Assembly: GCA_964016875.1 (NCBI GenBank)
Contig: OZ024729.1
Coordinates: 24,014,494 to 24,078,493, forward strand
Reading direction: 5' to 3'
DNA: 64,000 nt
DNA from: Fallopia convolvulus
Lineage: Eukaryota > Streptophyta > Magnoliopsida > Caryophyllales > Polygonaceae
In this document: one piece after another, positions 12,551-24,576 of the stretch
How positions within the stretch are numbered: the first letter of the stretch is position 1
Layout: each line of letters begins with the position of its first letter
Program-made: the position numbers and the translations under genes
The notes under the pieces: model-generated
What the model was told of the DNA's origin: nothing
The model's input: the letters and a program-made list of their open reading frames with translations, nothing else
Databases searched by the model: none

Positions 12551-13208
12551 GTAGGTGACCGGGAGATCAAGCCGATGCTGACTGGTCAGGTTCTAGGAGG
12601 CCCGGATATCCCTAACATACTCTTGGGCTTGAAGGAGCATGTAGCCCATCACATCTATGTCGACACTGTAAGTTAATAATTTGTTTTAATAAATAAATAC
12701 TATTAGATTACAAGGGAATGACTAACTTTGCATGTTACATTTGAAGTTGCACATTATAATCATTTTAATGTTCTACAAGAGTGTAAGCCGTTGAAGATTC
12801 AATACCAACATACCCAGCAGACATAGTGGATATCGCAGGGGATCATCACTAGGTTGATTTAGTGATGGCTAGTGGGTTTTCTCATCTACAGAAGATGATG
12901 CATAAGAACATTCATCTTGAGCTAATAGAGGCCTTCGTTGAGCAATGGCAACCAGAGATGAACTCCTTTCATATGCCATGGGGAGAGATGACTATTACGA
13001 TGCATGACGTGGATCTCATCCTCAACATCCCGATAAATGGATATGCATCTCTTCCATGGGGTCTAGATGGACTACTTGATCTACCCGAGCAAAGGTTTAG
13101 ATCTGAGTCCACAACAGAAGGCATGACATTGGTCTAGATTCTTATATTACTTTTCGTTACACGAGCAGTGGCTGAGTCACCCTAATGTCAATAAGGATGG
13201 AGTAGCAT
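12551..13208 (+). pseudogene. Plant mobile domain (PMD/MAIN-like) gene fragment
   Basis: A first coding piece (about 12557-12669) reads DREIKPMLTGQVLGGPDIPN and onward, and ends at a GT donor (GTAAGTTAAT). The second piece (12862-13137) contains EAFVEQWQPEMNSFHMPWGE and MTITMHDVDLILNIPING. These match the plant mobile domain pattern (W.PE...F..P.GEMT.TL.DV..LLGLPI.G). PMD proteins occur in gypsy and MULE elements and as domesticated host genes (MAIN, MAIL1). This copy stops at 13137 and is cut off 70 bases later by the Tekay LTR, so it is a fragment. Whether it was host or element DNA before interruption cannot be told. Confidence 0.65.
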
Positions 13209-14900
13209 TGTAATATCCGGGTTTCGTTTTCACTCTAAGTCGGAAAAACGAGTTCTTGGATTACAAGTAGCCGAGGTTTCTTGACCCGCAAGTAACCCCG
13301 AGGAGTGAAATATTTATTATAATCCGTTATAGAAATACCCTTGTTTTCAATATATACGTATACTTATCAATTTAACTAAATGTAGTTACATATATTTTTT
13401 ATTATCAATTTAAATCCGATCTTATCCTTTTATCCTATCCTTAATTCTTTTATTCCACTTAAATCCATTTAAGATTAGGCTAATCTAATTAGTTAACCTA
13501 GACCCCATTTTATTCTGATCTCGTAATCGTGATCAGCGTCCTTAAGCCAAAAGATTAGGACGTCTTCGTCCATTCACCAAGAACTAGGACCTTGTCTCTT
13601 TTAGATCGTCGGCAGACGTGTACTCCGGCGGCACTTGCACGTCAATTTGCTATCTTAATTGCATTTTCCGATCGCTCCAGTAGCCGCCTTATTTAGGTAG
13701 TCATGTTTAGATTAGTTACTGTTAACCGGTGGGCATCAGGCCCAGTTTTTAACTTGGTAATTTCTTTATACGTTAGGCCTTCTTGGTTACTTAATTTATT
13801 GTTATGGTGTTTAGGAGTTTTTCGTTTATTCGGACTCTTATCTTTTCCCGTTGCCAGAAGTCCTTCATTTGAGGTAAGTCATTTTCGACTTGTTCGGTTC
13901 TTCTCTATCCTGTTAGATTCTATGCTGTTATTGTAGGAAGGGTTTTGGGAACTAGTCTCGAATATCGTTTTGAAGTGTTTTGGAATTGATTGTGCTATTA
14001 TGTGTGCAATTTGGTTTTTAAATGGGTTTTATCGGAAATAAGTTTTCGAACGTTTTCTCTATGTTGGTACCGTTTTCGGCATGGCCATCGTAGCTGGCGT
14101 AGAGGAAGAGTTGTCTATGTATGGTCTGTGTGACAAGGAAACCGTTCCCCTTCAAAACGAAAAATGTTTGCTATATGTTTTGGCAAGTGCTCCAGTGGAG
14201 GCTTAGCCGGGATTAGAAGGGAGATTGTGAAGTAGAGTGAGAGGGCCTGTCTCTGCACTCGGCGCGGGGTTGAGCGCCTTGGAGGTTGGAATGTGAGATG
14301 GAGGAATTGCATTGTTGTAAGATTGTGTTTGTGAATGTGAATGTGGCTATGTGTGACTAACCAAGACTAATTTAGGTATTGGCCTTTAGAGTTATGAGTG
14401 CGTTTGTGGACTTGGATGCTAACCTTGGAAGTGTTTTTCAAACGTCTTGCAATTTCCGCATTCTTTCTAACTTGATAGATTAGAAGCTGACCCTTCGGGG
14501 AATATTTTTCATTTCCAGGTATGAACCAGGGAACCGTGCAGGAGGCGGAGCGGTGAAGAGCGCGTGTCATAGTGGGGTCGGGTTTACTTTGGTTTACTTA
14601 TGACAATTTAGGATGTTGATTTTATTATTATGTTGGAGGTAATATTATGTGTTGTTTATTGTTACTTCTAGGATAATTTATTATTGGTAGAGTTTTGTTG
14701 GAGTTGAATATTTACGTTTTCGGGAACACATGCATAACTATGTTTTCTAAGTTTTAATAAATGAAAGGTTGGATGTTTTTATTAATTTTTCTCGTCGTGC
14801 CCGCGTTGCAAGATCCTAAGGTGCTGTTGTCAACCCACTTAAGTAGTATCTGGTAAGGTCTACTACTAAGTAGCGCCCTGTGAAAAGACGGGGTGTTACA
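13209..14900 (+). repeat. 5' LTR of the Tekay-type element
   Basis: 1692 bp with perfect 5-bp inverted ends TGTAA/TTACA, followed after three bases by the primer-binding site. Its first part recurs at 19388 and most of the rest at 20552. Confidence 0.88.
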
Positions 14901-14903
14901 AAT

Positions 14904-14916
14904 TGGTATCAGAGCC
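14904..14916 (+). other. Primer-binding site, tRNA-Met type
   Basis: TGGTATCAGAGCC sits just after the LTR end. It is complementary to the 3' end of plant initiator tRNA-Met and primes minus-strand synthesis in many plant LTR elements. Confidence 0.9.
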
Positions 14917-17900
14917 AGGTTGACAACAGGGCACATGGAACTAACCTACGAGTGTACCCGAGGTCCAACTAAAAACTAAAACCGGCCGGTGTTTTCAAAA
15001 TGTTTTTACTGCGGTAGGCATATTGCATATAACGGGTAGGTGACATGTCGCGACTCCGCTATCGTCAGCTGAAGGACGTCCGATAGTTTAGTACTTTTAA
15101 CCTTCCAATTCTAAGTGTATGTTTGACAAAAGCTAATCTCGTTCGTAGTGTTAGAATTATTAGGGAAGTGTGAGGAAGGAACAAGAGTAGATTGAAGTGT
15201 TAGGTTATATGGTCTCCAAGAGCTTCGTAATAATGGTCATCGAGTTGTTGAATCTAGTACAAGAGGAGGCAGAAGTGGTCGACATAGAACGAAATGGAGC
15301 AAGCTGGAGCAAATCTAACCTAAGCATCCAAGTTATTGGATTGGAAGTAGTCGAATCCAAACTAGGAATGTTGGTTGAAGAAAGGATGTTGCTCGTTTTA
15401 GAAAGAGTTGAACCCCCGACATAAGGTGTTTAGGATGGAGTTCAGAGTAGAGGACAATAAAGGAATGTAGTAATTCACCATTGATCTCATTTACACAGAG
15501 TTTGATCATATAAGAAGTGAGTGGTAGGCCGAGGTCAACTTGTTAACGAGGCAAGTCCATACTTTGTGAATCCATGCGGACCATATTGAAGAATGTGGGT
15601 GAGACAGCGTGAAGGGTAACTCCCACTTTGATGGTTGTGAGAATAAGTAAGGTGAAGGTAGGGAATGAAGGACTCAATGGAGACTATGACAGGAATTCTC
15701 ATGGAAATCACTGTTGGCAAAGTTATCGGAAAATGAGACACAAATACCTCGTTGATACCTTTGGCTAAAGAATACGATGGTTCATGCTTGCATGAGAAGA
15801 GGAAGATTGGGAAGTGCCACATGAAAAACATGCGAAGTTAGTAAGATACTAATGGATAGTGGAGTTAGAGCCAGGTAATAAGGAAGTTTTATGAATGATT
15901 CTCAAGAAAGTAGTATGATATGACCCCAACTAAAGCCAAGCCATGGAAGACTTTGTTAGAAGGAATAAGCATGATTGAGTTAGGCTTAAGTTAATTTTAT
16001 CTTAGTTAGCAGTCTTATTTTATTTCTACGTATTATTCTCAGTAGCTTAGTAGGTCTGTTCCTAATTTTTAGTAAGAGATCGAGTCAAGGTCAATTTTTT
16101 TTATTAATTTTAGAGTACTAGATAATTAGTCCTAAAATCTCTCCTGAGTTGATAAGGATGAGACTAGTAAGTTTCAGCCATAGGTTGCACTATTTAAGTC
16201 TGGTTTGAGTTTATTGTCAATCATCTGAGTTTATCATCAATCAAAAAACGTTGGAATCTTCCAGCAATTCCTCTTTGCGAGATTCTTGCTAAGAATGTCC
16301 CTAACATAGTAACCATATATTGCACTATCAAGTAAAGGAAGAGAGCTAAGACAAAAATAGTCACGACAACTAAGCCCAGTTTGTTGATGGGAGATGCAAT
16401 TAAACTAAGACCATGACCTGGAAACATGTAGCTAAGAACTCACCTTCATTAAGTGCCTAGGATGATTGGAATACGAGTTAGCATCAAAGAGAAGGAATTG
16501 TCTGGATCTAGTTTGAGTTAAACAGAGATGTAGACTCTATTTTTTTGTGGGTCATCAAATCTTAATGAGTAGTTACCTGGAAGGAGAAATTAACAATGTC
16601 TAGTCCTTGAAAGGAGGCCTAGACTGGTAACTTAACCAAACGAAGCATAGGGATCAAGCAATAAAGAGCTTTAGGAGCGAATTGGACAACTGAGGATAAA
16701 GACCTTTTTGGGTACTGACAATAATACAAGGATAATGGTAAGAAGGGATCCATCCAGGGGAAGCTAAGGATATGATCCTCGACATGAGGAGAAGTTATCT
16801 ATGTTGTTGAACGCGGATTGTATTGGTTAGCTGAGATAAGTTCACTGCAAGTCAAGTACTGCATGTGATTTCTGGATATCTAAGTCATGTGAGCATTTGA
16901 AGATATTTTCATGGGGGGTTGTCAACACTACAAATCCAATGAGAAGTAAATCCTGCAAGTTACTTTGAGTCAAGGATTAGATTGCTCAAGTAGGTTTCTT
17001 AGTGCTTGGACCAAATTGTGACATTGGAATTGAATGCTTGAGTAATGGAGCTAATGGAGAAGGAGTAAATACACTGAGTCCTCCTCTGTAAGAGGTTTGG
17101 TTTGGTTCATAGTTCATAAGAAGTTGAACTTAGCATTAGGGTTAAAAATTTATTGTCATGAAACATCGCTCGGGAGGATTGATCATAGTGAAGTTTGGCA
17201 ATTCTCCAGATTTGGTTAAATGGCGAGTTAGTGTCAGTTGAGGACTTGAGAAGAGGATGCTCAAAATATAAATGCATGTTACACGAGCATTGTATGGTAA
17301 AGAATGTTGTGAAGTTAACTAATTTCCAGTATGGTGTGTGAAGTTATTGGGCAAGGACATTTATCGACTAATCGAAACGAATGTAGGGACATTTATCAAT
17401 GATATCTTTGTCTACTACTGGACCTGGAAGAGCAAGCTTCCCTCGTTGAGGCTGCATTGATGATTTAACTATACCAGTGGTGTGTAAGGCTCATGGAGTA
17501 TGTTTCCGGATAAACGAGGAGCATGTTGTGAACATGTGACTTTCTAGAGAGAATTAATGTTATAATATGTTAGAAGTATCTTTTGAAACAAGAATGCATC
17601 ATAAAACATATGGAATTAAAATTAAACTTTCGGTGGGGTAAAAGGAAGAATTTTAGTCTAAACCAACATTGACCAAATTAAGTGCAATTAAGGAAATCGC
17701 TTGGAAGGTAGGTTACCAAGAGAGTTATGACTAGTTGAAGGCCAAGGTGACTTGTATACTCAAATCGCCTATATCACAAGATCATGAGAGATATACAAAT
17801 TTTAAATAACGCCTCAAAGCCATAAGAGGTGTGTCACGATGGAAAGGGTTGAGTTATCACTTTTTTATCTGGAGAGATAAAGTAGTTGGAGCCATGTGAG

Positions 17901-19370
17901 CAGAATCAAGAAAAGGAATGGGTGACCAATCCCAAGGTATTGGACACAAACAGATGCGGTATATGCTAAGTTTGGATAGACAAACATCGACTAAGGAATG
18001 CGTTCATAAGTAAAAGTTGAAGCATAAGATGCTAGAATGGCTCAAGCTATTCGAAGATCGTGACTTGGAACTTTAGTGATATTGAGGAAAGAGATTAATG
18101 AAGGAGGCATTACAAGGGTGATAGTCGAATTGTGTTGTCCAGATTTAATGACAAGAGATGTTGGGTATCTTGAAATGTTAGTCGAATATGACTTAGATGC
18201 GGATATTGTTTCACTCAAATGATCCACACTTACTGGAAAATTGGATAAAGGAAAAGAACCATAGCAGTAGTTCAAGGGTACTATGGGTAAGACATGTAAG
18301 AGAGAAAATCAGTCTTCTAAGCGGAGAAAATTTACTAGCGATAAGACACGTGTAGGGGTTTGAGAACGAAAATGACGGCCCGGAGTGCACAAGATGATGT
18401 TAACCGTGAAAAAAGGGGAGATTCATGGTTAGAAATTGGATGTAAGGGCACGGAGCAATGGGTCGAGACTGCACTTCACGAGTACTTACTAGTCGCAATC
18501 AGTAGGCTGGTATGTGAAGACGATTCAAATGCTAGAGGGGATGTTGTTGTGTGCTGGTCTAGGAGGCAACTGGTTAGATCAACTGGAATTAATGGATTTT
18601 CGTATAGTATCAATTAGCATGTCTTGTTTTGAGAGCGCGTGTTAGCTATCACAGAATCGCCAAAAGGCCTATGCGGACAAGAAGCGGTGGCCATTAGAGT
18701 TTGAGATATGTGCACATGTAAAGTTGAGATTGTCACCGACTCGCGAAGTCAAAGAGGTTTGGAGTGAAGGGGGAGTTAAAGCCCTAGTACGTTGGGACAG
18801 TTGAGATTATCGAGAGACTAGGCAAGTTAGCTTACATGCTGGCTTTTGCACCAGCCATGAACGAACTTCACCTCGTGTTTCACGTGCCTCAGTCAAGATA
18901 GTATGTGCCTGAACCTAGTCAGAGGCTCAATCCTGAGGAATTGATGGTCGAACAAGATCACGCTTTCCGGGAGTAGCCGTTGAAGATTCTGGACCGACGA
19001 ATGAAGAGGTTGCGGAACAAGGAGATTCCTTTGGTGCTAATTCAGTGGTCTCGATAGGGAGTCAAGGAGGCCACTTGGGAGACCGAGTCTAGGATGAGAG
19101 AGAATTATCGAAGCTCTACCCATGTTTAGTAGATGTGTTTTAGGGGAGGTCTAGTAGTTAGCGAGGTTGAAGATCCAATGTTTGTTTGCGTGATTGTCAT
19201 TTTCTCGACTCGACTGTTTGATTGTTTGGTTGTCGTGTTTCGTATTATGGATGTTTGGTAGTAATTGTGTATTTCCTTATCAATAAAATTAGGTTCGAGG
19301 ACGAACTTTTTAAGGGGGAGAGGTTGTGAAACCTCGGGACTTCGTGGTAAAAAGTTTCGGGACGAAACTT
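14917..19370 (+). pseudogene. Decayed gag-pol of the Tekay-type element
   Basis: Most of this interval has no readable frame. Near its end (about 18830-19125) the integrase C-terminus and chromodomain-like region can be followed: AYMLAFAPAMNELHLVFHVP, then YVPEPSQRL, then LKILDRRMKRLRNKEIPLVL and GVKEATWETESRMRENY. This is the usual order in chromoviruses, where the chromodomain steers integration toward particular chromatin. Three in-frame TAG stops interrupt this stretch alone (after PQSR, after AFRE and after QWSR). Gag, protease, RT and RNase H were not recognised by eye. Confidence 0.7.
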
Positions 19371-19374
19371 TCTT

Positions 19375-19387
19375 AAGGTGGGTAGTA
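19375..19387 (+). other. Polypurine tract of the Tekay-type element
   Basis: AAGGTGGGTAGTA immediately precedes the TGTAATATCC start of the 3' LTR. It is the expected site for priming plus-strand synthesis. Confidence 0.7.
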
Positions 19388-19868
19388 TGTAATATCCGGG
19401 TTTCGTTTTCACTCTAAGTCGGAAAAACGAGTTCTTGGATTACAAGTAGCCGAGGTTTCTTGACCCGCAAGTAACCCCGAGGAGTGAAATATTTATTATA
19501 ATCCATTATAGAAATACCCTTGTTTCAATATATACGTATACTTATCAATTTAACTAATTGTAGTTACATATATTTTTTTTTATCAATTTAAATCCGATCT
19601 TATCCTTTTATCCTATCCTTAATTCTTTTATTCCACTTAAATCCATTTAAGATTAGGCTAATCTAATTAGTTAACCTAGACCCCATTTTGTTCTGATCTC
19701 GTAATCGTGATCAGCGTCCTTAAGCCAAAAGATTAGGACGTCTTTGTCCATTCACCAAGAACTAGGACCTTGTCTCCTTTAGATCGCCGCCAGACGTGTA
19801 CTCCGGCAGCACTTGCACGTCAATTTGCTATCTTAATTGCATTTTCCGATCGCTCTAGTCACCGCCTT
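19388..19868 (+). repeat. 3' LTR, first 480 bp only
   Basis: Aligns closely with 13209-13690 and then diverges after CGCCTT. The next 680 bases (19869-20551) do not match the 5' LTR and contain no recognised gene. They could be the continuation of a divergent LTR subfamily or foreign DNA. Confidence 0.8.
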
Positions 19869-20551
19869 TCTTCCCTATGACCGCCTTGTGCTTGCTGGTC
19901 TAACTCATCATCTCCTTCATGCCATCTCGTTGGTGGAGCCGTGCATGAATCCGAGTTCACTCGCCATCTCCGATCACCGACGTCGTGTTCTTCTCAGAGT
20001 AGCAAGCCGTCGGATTGGATCTCCATCACCGTTGCCGCGGTACGCCTTTCTCCTTTCTTTTGTCGCGCTAAGTTGGGGCTCGGGTCAGGAGTTTGATGCA
20101 AGAACTCGGGATCGGGGTCGAGTGGGTTGATGATTCGTTCTAGTTTTGATCGATAGTTGTCATTTTGGGTTTATTAGTTAACGTGGGGTAGTTGTTGAAC
20201 GTGTTCTACTAGGCTGGTTAGTAGTGGTGGTTGTAGTCGGTAATTAATGGGTTAAAGGTGACTAAGATCTAGAGTAGTAAGTATGGCAATTTTAATTAAG
20301 GAACTTGATCGTTGTTAATTAATGTGTGATCATGCAATTCAGTTTGCTTTTCGTTGATTAGAATTCTAGATTGGTTTTGGAGATTGGTTAGTATTTTGTA
20401 GATGGAAAGTTTCGTAGGATGGGGTCTTGTTTTATTAATTTCTTTATATATATATTAAAGTCTAAGATTAATGATCTATTAGGATTAGTTAAGTAGTATA
20501 GTAGAAACTTAGACTATATAGTTATGCCTTTGTGTAGGCATTAAATAGCGG

Positions 20552-21822
20552 GTTCTTGGATTACAAGTAGCCGAAGTTTCTTGACCCGCAAGTAACCCCG
20601 ATGAGCGAAATATTTTTTATAATCCGTTATAGAAATACCCTTGTTTTCAATATATACGTATACTTATCAATTTAACTAAATGTAGTTACATATATTTTTT
20701 TATTATCAATTTAAATCCGATCTTATCCTTTTATCCTATCCTTAATTCTTTTATTCCACTTAAATCCATTTAAGATTAGGCTAATCTAATTAGTTAACCT
20801 AGACCCCATTTTGTTCTGATCTCGTAATCGTGATTAGCGTCCTTAAGCCAAAAGATTAGGACGTCTTCGTCCATTCACCAAGAACTAGGATCTTGTCTCT
20901 TTTAGATCGCCGGCAGACGTGTACTCCGGCGGCACTTGCAGGTCAATTTGCTATCTTAATTGCATTTTTCTGATCGCTCCAGTAGCCGCCTTATTTAGTT
21001 AGTCATGTTTATATTAGTTACTGTTAACCGGTGGGCATCAGGCCCAGTTTTTAACTTGGTAATTTCTTTATACGTTAGGCCTTCTTGGTTACTTAATTTA
21101 TTGTTATGGTGTTTAGGAGTTTTTCGTTTATTCGGACTCTTAGCTTTTCCCGTTGCCAAAAGTCCTTCATTTGAGTAAGTCATTTTCAACTTGCTCGGTT
21201 CTTCTCTATCCTGTTAGATTCTATGCCGTTATTGTAGGACGGGTTTTGGGAACTAGTCCCGAATATCGTTTTGAAGTGTTTTTGAATTGATCGTGCTATT
21301 GTGTGTGCAAATTGGTTTTTAAATGGGTTTTATCGGAAATAAGTTTTCAAACGTTTTCTCTGTGTTGGTACCGTTTTTGGCACGGCCATCGTAGCTGGCG
21401 TAGAGGAAGAGTTGTCTATGTATGGTCTGTGTGACAGGGAAAGCGATCCCCTTCAAAACGAAAAATGTTATCTATGTGTTTTGGCAAGTGCTCCAGTGCA
21501 GGCTTAGCCGAGGTTAGAAGGGACGACGCGGGGTTGAGCGCCTTGGAGGTTGGAATGTGAGATGGAGGAACTGCATTGTTGTAAGATTGTGTTTGTGAAT
21601 GTGTATGTGGCTATGTGTGACTAACCAAGACTAATTTAGGTATTGGCCTTTAGAGTTATGAGTGCGTTTGTGGACTTGGATGCTGGCCTTGGTAGTGTTT
21701 TTCAAACGTCTTGCAATTTCCGCATTCTTTCTAACTTGATAGATTAGAAGCTGACCCTTCGGGGAATATTTTTCAGTTCCAGGTATGAACCAGGGAACCG
21801 TGCAGGAGGCGGAGCGGTGAAG
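20552..21822 (+). repeat. Second, overlapping 3' LTR piece
   Basis: Matches the 5' LTR from 13252 to about 14558, so it repeats LTR positions already present in the 19388 piece and lacks both LTR ends (about 43 bp at the start and 340 bp at the end). It also has a deletion near 21521, where the stretch between GAAGGGA and GCGGGGTTGAG is shortened. It most likely derives from a second related element joined by illegitimate recombination. Confidence 0.8.
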
Positions 21823-22240
21823 GTTGCATAAAGCTTCAGCCGGCCGACACATATGAATATGACCTGTAAAGGAGACACACGTCAGTAAGATTTAGCTGAA
21901 CCTAAAAAGTATTTTGTGATTTACGTGAGTCGCATACTTAGTGAATATAAACCATCATCAATTATTTCACACAAAGTCAAGCAATTAGTCCATGTACATA
22001 TACATACATATTATATATATATATATCATATATGAGTTCACTATGCATATGCAAATGCCAATATATCCGATTTACTATTCTGTGAACTGTTCAAGCTTGA
22101 ATCTGCCATGGGTTTCCCGTATATCAACTTATTTCCGTATACCAACTTTTTCCGTATACTAAATTTTTTGGTCCTATGATGAAAGTCGGCCACACAAGAC
22201 TCCACAAGATGTAAATGACTTGATTTGAGTCCCTCGTGAT
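21823..22240. other. No gene recognised
   Basis: Unique AT-rich sequence with a short TATATA run near 22010-22030. It ends in CTCGTGAT, the target duplication of the next element. Confidence 0.5.
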
Positions 22241-23235
22241 CAGGGATGCTCAACGGGTCAGGTCGGGTCGGGTCGACCCGCAACCCGCAAAAAAAATATT
22301 TTTGACCTGCGGGTCGCAGGTCTAACGGTTCGGGTCGCAGGTCGACCCGTTTGACCCATTAGAAGAGACGAAGTGTGTGTAACTTCCAAATCTAATTTTA
22401 ATATTTTATAGTAAAGCACTCGGCCAATGACGACGATCATTACAATTTACTAATTTAGCAACAAATTAACCCGACCTTGAACAATTTTATTATTTTAGCT
22501 TGCACAACAAATTAACCCGCAAGCTGTACAGAAGAGACGAAGAGTTAAGAAGAAGAAGACCTTGAACAGTGAACACAAATTACACAAGAAGAAGACTTCT
22601 GGAGTGTAAAAGCAACCTAGAGGGATGGAACGGAGTTCGGAGTCGTCGAGTCAGGGAGGAGCGGAGGAAAAGGACTAGAGGGCTGGAGGGTTGGGCAGGC
22701 GGGGAAGGAGCAGACAGAGTCTGGAGTGAGCGAGCACTGCTCGCTGAGCAAGGAGTCTTTGGAGGCTGAGCGGTCGGCGGCGGGAGAGGCTGAGCGGTCG
22801 GCGGCGGGAGAGGCTGAGCGGTCGGCGACGGGTGTGTAGATCTAGATCTAGAGTTTCTCTTTGGAGTTTCAAATTTTAATATGGAGATTCAGGGGTTTAC
22901 AAGTGAATTTTTTGCTATATCAACAATCCCAAACCAACCAATTGACCACCACATCTTGAGATTGGAGTTTCAACTTTCGTTCTAGAGATTGAAGTTTCAA
23001 CTTTCATGCTGATGTTCCTCTAATAAAATGAAATGATGAAAATTGAAATATGTCCCTAACTAGTTACTGCAAATGAATAAAATTGAATTTTTTTTAAAAA
23101 GGGTGCGGGTCGACCCGCAACCCGATGGGTTTTGCCCGACCCGACCCGCACCCAAAATTTTTGGAAAAATCAACCCGCGATCCGACCCACATGGGTCACG
23201 GGTCGACCCACGACCCGACCCGTTGAGCATCCCTA
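22241..23235. mobile_element. Non-autonomous hAT element, 995 bp
   Basis: Terminal inverted repeats CAGGGATGCTCAACGGGTC and TAGGGATGCTCAACGGGTC (reverse complement of the right end) differ only at the first base. They are flanked by a perfect 8-bp duplication CTCGTGAT (22233-22240 and 23236-23243), the hAT signature. Both subterminal regions are packed with GGGTCG/CGACCC motifs, as expected for transposase-binding repeats. No transposase is present. The interior holds three direct copies of a 24-bp GC-rich unit (GAGGCTGAGCGGTCGGCGGC..., about 22761-22833), which may come from captured host sequence. Confidence 0.9.
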
Positions 23236-23243
23236 CTCGTGAT

Positions 23244-24559
23244 GATTCAATAACTAGAAGCCGAGCTAAGACACTTCATCAAAGAATAAGAGAACTTCTA
23301 GTTTGTCTAGCAACCAAGATTCACGAGCCATCCAAGCCTAAGTGGATCACCATTCTTCAATATCAGCTTAGTCAAGAAGAATCAAGTTCATTTATCATGT
23401 GTGGCTCAATTTTGGTTGAGCATTTGGATGTTCATTAAAGATTCATTAGTCTTTCTTACTAAGCATGCGTGGTTATCTTAATTTAGGGAAGAATTTAATA
23501 TGTGACCAGTTAATTAATTGTGACATGTTGATATTGGTCAATTCTTGATCGTTATCATATTCTAACTTAGTAATTATCCTAGATAGTTTCATTTCTTTAA
23601 TTCACATTTTTGTTAGCTTTTTAGGTCTAAAAGGCAGTCATCTATTTGATAGATGGAAGACTTGGTAAGTTTTGTTATCTTTGAGTTATATTAGGATTCA
23701 AGAACAATTGTAAGTTAGTTATCTTATATATGTGGCCTTTTAAAGATATTTTTTAAGGTTTCTAAGGAAACTAACTAGAATTATATAATCCTATGTTGAA
23801 GATAGAATCTTAGAAAACAAGACAAGGAGGTGTTTAGGCCTAGTATGGACAATTGTCTTGCATTACTTGTAGGTTAAGTTAGCTTAAGTGTGTCTATTAA
23901 TACTTATATCTATCTTTTAATAAAAAAAATTGAGAACGGAAAGCTTGCCTAAGCTATTCTCTTCCCATTGGACTCAAAATACACATGTGAACTTTGCTAA
24001 CAAAGCATTCCAACTTCGTTTGTGTTCTAGAGAGAATTCGAGTAACATTCAACAAACTTTCTTCCATCCAATTTCACATGTGAGTTTGAGAGAAACTCTT
24101 AAGAGGATCTGAAATTAGGCAATCGCTTCATGTTTCCATAGTTGATTCAAACCAAGCTATTAATAAGCTAACTTCTATCACAAGAGCAATTGTGTGCCTC
24201 CTCTTGTGCCATCCTTCGTCATCAACTTCGTTCACTTCAAATCAGTCTATGTGTGTCACCAAAGAGAACACTCTCAAGTCTTTTCCAAGGAAAAAGAAGT
24301 AAAGGGAAGAGATTGGAAAAATCGGGATCCTATGGTGTTCAAATGAGTCTAGTCTAACAAGTCATTGTCAGATTAGTCATATATCATCGTACCCCAAACG
24401 TAGTTTAGGGTTCATAAAAATTTATATAAGCCAACCTTAGCGACATTGTAATAGGTTTTTTAGATAAAGCAATATTGTATATGTAGCTATTGTAATCATC
24501 TTCTTTCGGATCAAAAGCAAGACCGCATTTGAAGTTATTGTCTTTTATTGCCCCATTTC
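23244..24559. other. Possible retroelement pol tail and LTR debris
   Basis: The first bases after the hAT element read DDSITRSRAKTLHQRIRELL in one frame. This resembles the ITRSRAK motif at the end of the polyprotein of several plant gypsy elements. The rest (about 23440-24559) is AT-rich with no ORF and no paired LTR in the window. Treat as an unclassified relic. Confidence 0.35.
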
Positions 24560-24576
24560 ATGTATTTGAAGCTATT

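Larger units (their letters stand above)
13209..21822 (+). mobile_element. Degenerate Tekay/Del-type Ty3-gypsy chromovirus
   Basis: The element has a full 5' LTR (13209-14900, TGTAATATCC...GGGTGTTACA), a primer-binding site matching initiator tRNA-Met (14904-14916), a decayed internal region, a polypurine tract, and a rearranged 3' LTR in two pieces (19388-19868 and 20552-21822). The 5' target-site flank is AGCAT (13204-13208); the matching right flank has been lost. The internal region is about 4.5 kb, short for the group, and has no long ORF. The segment before the polypurine tract, GGTTCGAGGACGAACTTTTT followed by a G-rich run, is characteristic of Tekay/Del elements. Confidence 0.85.

Noticed and set aside
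18360..18617. 85-codon plus-strand frame in the Tekay interior
   Set aside because: It does not match any gypsy domain in order or position; probably a chance frame in decayed pol.
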